This document shows, in pieces, positions 21,466-22,599 of a DNA stretch of 22,599 bases. The notes under the pieces were generated by a model, which did no database searches, was not told where the DNA came from, and worked only from the letters and a program-made list of their open reading frames with translations. The DNA comes from a virus. The position numbers and the translations under genes are program-made. Position 1 is the first letter of the stretch, and every line of letters starts with the position of its first letter. The DNA lies in IMG/VR virus record IMGVR_UViG_3300020438_000302, positions 1-22,599 of that record; one strand, 5' to 3'.

Positions 21466-21650
21466 TTCTTCTTTGGATAAAGTGAATCAATTTTCTTCTT
21501 ACGAAGTTCCTCCTTCTTTCTTCTTGCTTCCACCTGTTCATCCCACCATACAACTGGAGCACGATTGAGTTTCAAAGCAGCAATCCATAATTTCTTACGA
21601 GGAAGACGAAAGTATCTCCTTATTATTTGTTGTAAAGATGGGAGTTTCAT
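21462..21650 (-). CDS. Small basic hypothetical protein, 62 aa
   Basis: The product is very basic (Lys/Arg-rich), with a central 'LNRAPVVWWDEQVEARRKKE' segment and a helical Lys-rich tail. It could bind nucleic acid or a membrane surface, but nothing in the sequence decides this. It is linked to neighbours by ATGA at both ends. Confidence 0.6.
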   Translation of the reverse strand: MKLPSLQQIIRRYFRLPRKKLWIAALKLNRAPVVWWDEQVEARRKKEELRKKKIDSLYPKKK

Positions 21651-22321
21651 TTCCAGAACCTATACCAAGGACAAGGTGATGTGTTATGAATCCATTGCGA
21701 AGTTTTACCAGGAAACATATGTTTAATATTTACTCTGGTCTGTGCTTGCTTCAACAGTTTATCAGTAGGTTCATCTTTAACTAAGTTGAACTTAGCATTG
21801 AGATTATGTTCTTGATAAAATGCCATACGGTATAGAGGATCACCTCTCTTAATCACAATAGGTTTAGAGTGATGTCTATGTTCAATAGCAATACCGTTAG
21901 GTCTTGGCCAGTCTGACAAGTTCCACCATCCACCTATGAATCTAAAGGTTTCATTCTCTGCTGCTTCTTTAAGTTCAATCCAAACATTCTTTTCTTTTGT
22001 CCAACATAACATTACTGGAAAATGTAATTGAAATGTTTGTCTGACATCCCAACTAGGTGGTAGTGTCATTAGGGAATTAAACTCTTTCTCTGGCAGTGTG
22101 GATTTGTATGTTTGATTATTAATATCTATCTGTAAATTAAAATCCTTTGGTGCATATACTGTGAACTCTCTCAGCATTTTGTGAGACCAAGCAGGACACT
22201 TACCATAAGTGACAGTGCTTGAATCTATGTCATCGTAAACCCTAGTCGGTTCAATATCTACCACTGGTAGATTCACTGGGTTGTCTGGATGATGGTACTG
22301 GAAGTAAGAAATGTTTACCAT
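21647..22321 (-). CDS. Conserved hypothetical cyanophage protein, 224 aa
   Basis: This is a soluble, Trp- and aromatic-rich protein with a beta-rich N-terminal half ('REFTVYAPKDFNLQIDINN', about 51-69) and a striking FIGGWWNLSDWPRPNG segment at about 128-143. A 'KRGDPLYRMAFYQEHNLN' stretch follows, and the protein ends in a Trp/Pro-rich segment (CPWYRFWK). The form resembles a family of uncharacterised cyanophage proteins, but no function can be assigned. It is the first gene after the psbA terminator. A TACAAT resembling a host -10 lies about seven bases before the ATG, too close for a normal leader. Confidence 0.7.
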   Translation of the reverse strand: MVNISYFQYHHPDNPVNLPVVDIEPTRVYDDIDSSTVTYGKCPAWSHKMLREFTVYAPKDFNLQIDINNQTYKSTLPEKEFNSLMTLPPSWDVRQTFQLHFPVMLCWTKEKNVWIELKEAAENETFRFIGGWWNLSDWPRPNGIAIEHRHHSKPIVIKRGDPLYRMAFYQEHNLNAKFNLVKDEPTDKLLKQAQTRVNIKHMFPGKTSQWIHNTSPCPWYRFWK

Positions 22322-22337
22322 AGTAATATTGTAGCAT

Positions 22338-22363
22338 AAAAAAAGACCCCTGTTAAGGGGTCT
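22338..22363 (-). terminator. Strong rho-independent terminator after psbA
   Basis: On the minus strand AGACCCC pairs with GGGGTCT around a TTAACA loop, and seven T follow. It lies about 28 bases past the psbA stop and isolates psbA from the downstream gene. Confidence 0.92.
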
Positions 22364-22384
22364 CGATCCATCTCGAACCAGAGG

Positions 22385-22392
22385 TATTTATT
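22385..22392 (-). promoter_or_regulatory. Late-promoter-like AATAAATA overlapping the psbA stop
   Basis: It matches TATAAATA in seven of eight positions, and the psbA stop codon overlaps it. The psbA terminator lies between it and the next gene, so transcripts starting here would need read-through. This makes its role doubtful. Confidence 0.25.
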
Positions 22393-22599
22393 AACCTATG
22401 GAAGGAGCAGTTAAAGCAACTTGTGTTGACTCTGCTGCTGCAAGGTCAAGAGGGAAGTTGTGTGCATTTCTTTCGTGCATAACTTCCATACCTAGGTTTG
22501 CTCTGTTAAGAACATCACCCCAAGTTGGAACAACTTTACCGTTTGCATCTACAACTGATTGGTTGAAGTTGAAACCGTTAAGGTTGAATGCCATTGTAC
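22391..22599 (-). CDS. psbA: Photosystem II D1 protein, C-terminal end (cut by window edge)
   Basis: The frame is open to the window edge and covers the last ~69 codons. The sequence [16 protein letters not shown] and '[20 protein letters not shown]' is the D1 C-terminus. It carries the Mn-cluster ligands corresponding to His332, Glu333, His337 and Asp342, and the DLA|AAES processing site after Ala344. The C-terminal extension that CtpA removes is intact, ending APSIG. D1 is the fast-turnover core protein of photosystem II, and phage copies sustain photosynthesis during infection. A terminator follows. Confidence 0.97.
   Translation of the reverse strand, partial: TMAFNLNGFNFNQSVVDANGKVVPTWGDVLNRANLGMEVMHERNAHNFPLDLAAAESTQVALTAPSIG

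Noticed and set aside
22322-22390. TACAAT near 22328 as a host-type promoter for the 224-aa gene
   Set aside because: No suitable -35 element is present, and the spacing to the ATG is too short for a normal leader.

Overview
This window is a piece of a T4-like cyanophage genome, that is, a myovirus of marine Synechococcus or Prochlorococcus. Two groups of genes show this. One is the T4 core: gp4, gp26, gp48, gp53, a gp54-like tail-tube-fold protein, gp32 and gp33. The other is a set of cyanobacteria-linked auxiliary genes: psbA, pcyA, peptide deformylase, phoH, thyX, glutaredoxin, a DUF1825-type protein and a 2OG-Fe(II) oxygenase-like protein. Coding density is extreme. Neighbouring genes usually overlap as ATGA or TAATG, and the longest stretch without a gene is only about 140 bases (14568-14705), so no gene-free region exceeds 300 bases. 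No tRNA, CRISPR array, insertion sequence or attachment site was seen.

Layout. Bases 1-5614 (minus strand) hold a tail/baseplate block. From upstream to downstream it contains gp4 (head completion), an unidentified 150-aa protein, a gp54-like tail-tube-fold protein, gp26 with an apparent -1 frameshift extension in the place of T4 gene 51, a 770-aa virion protein with an M23 peptidase domain, and a paralogous structural protein cut by the window edge. Bases 5616-7777 (plus strand) carry gp48 and gp53. Their transcription starts divergently from gp4, with one base between the two start codons. gp53 carries a poly-serine tail. Bases 7779-8724 (minus) hold three small genes, including a His-rich exported protein.

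Bases 8739-12622 (minus) form a replication and late-transcription block. Read in the direction of transcription it is thyX, a small MPTY protein, phoH, a PD-(D/E)XK nuclease, gp33, a DUF1825-like protein and gp32. Bases 12619-15301 hold small conserved phage genes, a glutaredoxin and a small outer-membrane-like barrel protein. Bases 15301-19122 encode a 1273-aa mosaic virion protein. Bases 19126-22321 hold pcyA, def, several small genes, a 2OG oxygenase-like gene and a 224-aa unknown. The right edge is the 3' end of psbA, followed by a strong terminator.

How the genes fit together. The gp33-type coactivator and the T4-late-like -10 motifs (TATAAATA, CTAAATA) point to T4-style late transcription. 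Several of these motifs overlap the stop codon of the preceding gene. thyX, glutaredoxin, the nuclease and gp32 serve nucleotide supply and DNA replication or recombination. psbA, def and pcyA would keep host photosynthesis going during infection. The most interesting signal is the gp26 frameshift cassette: an SD-like element, a T_TTT_TTC slippery heptamer, and an open -1 frame with no early start codon. This is the arrangement of the tail-assembly chaperones of lambda-type phages.
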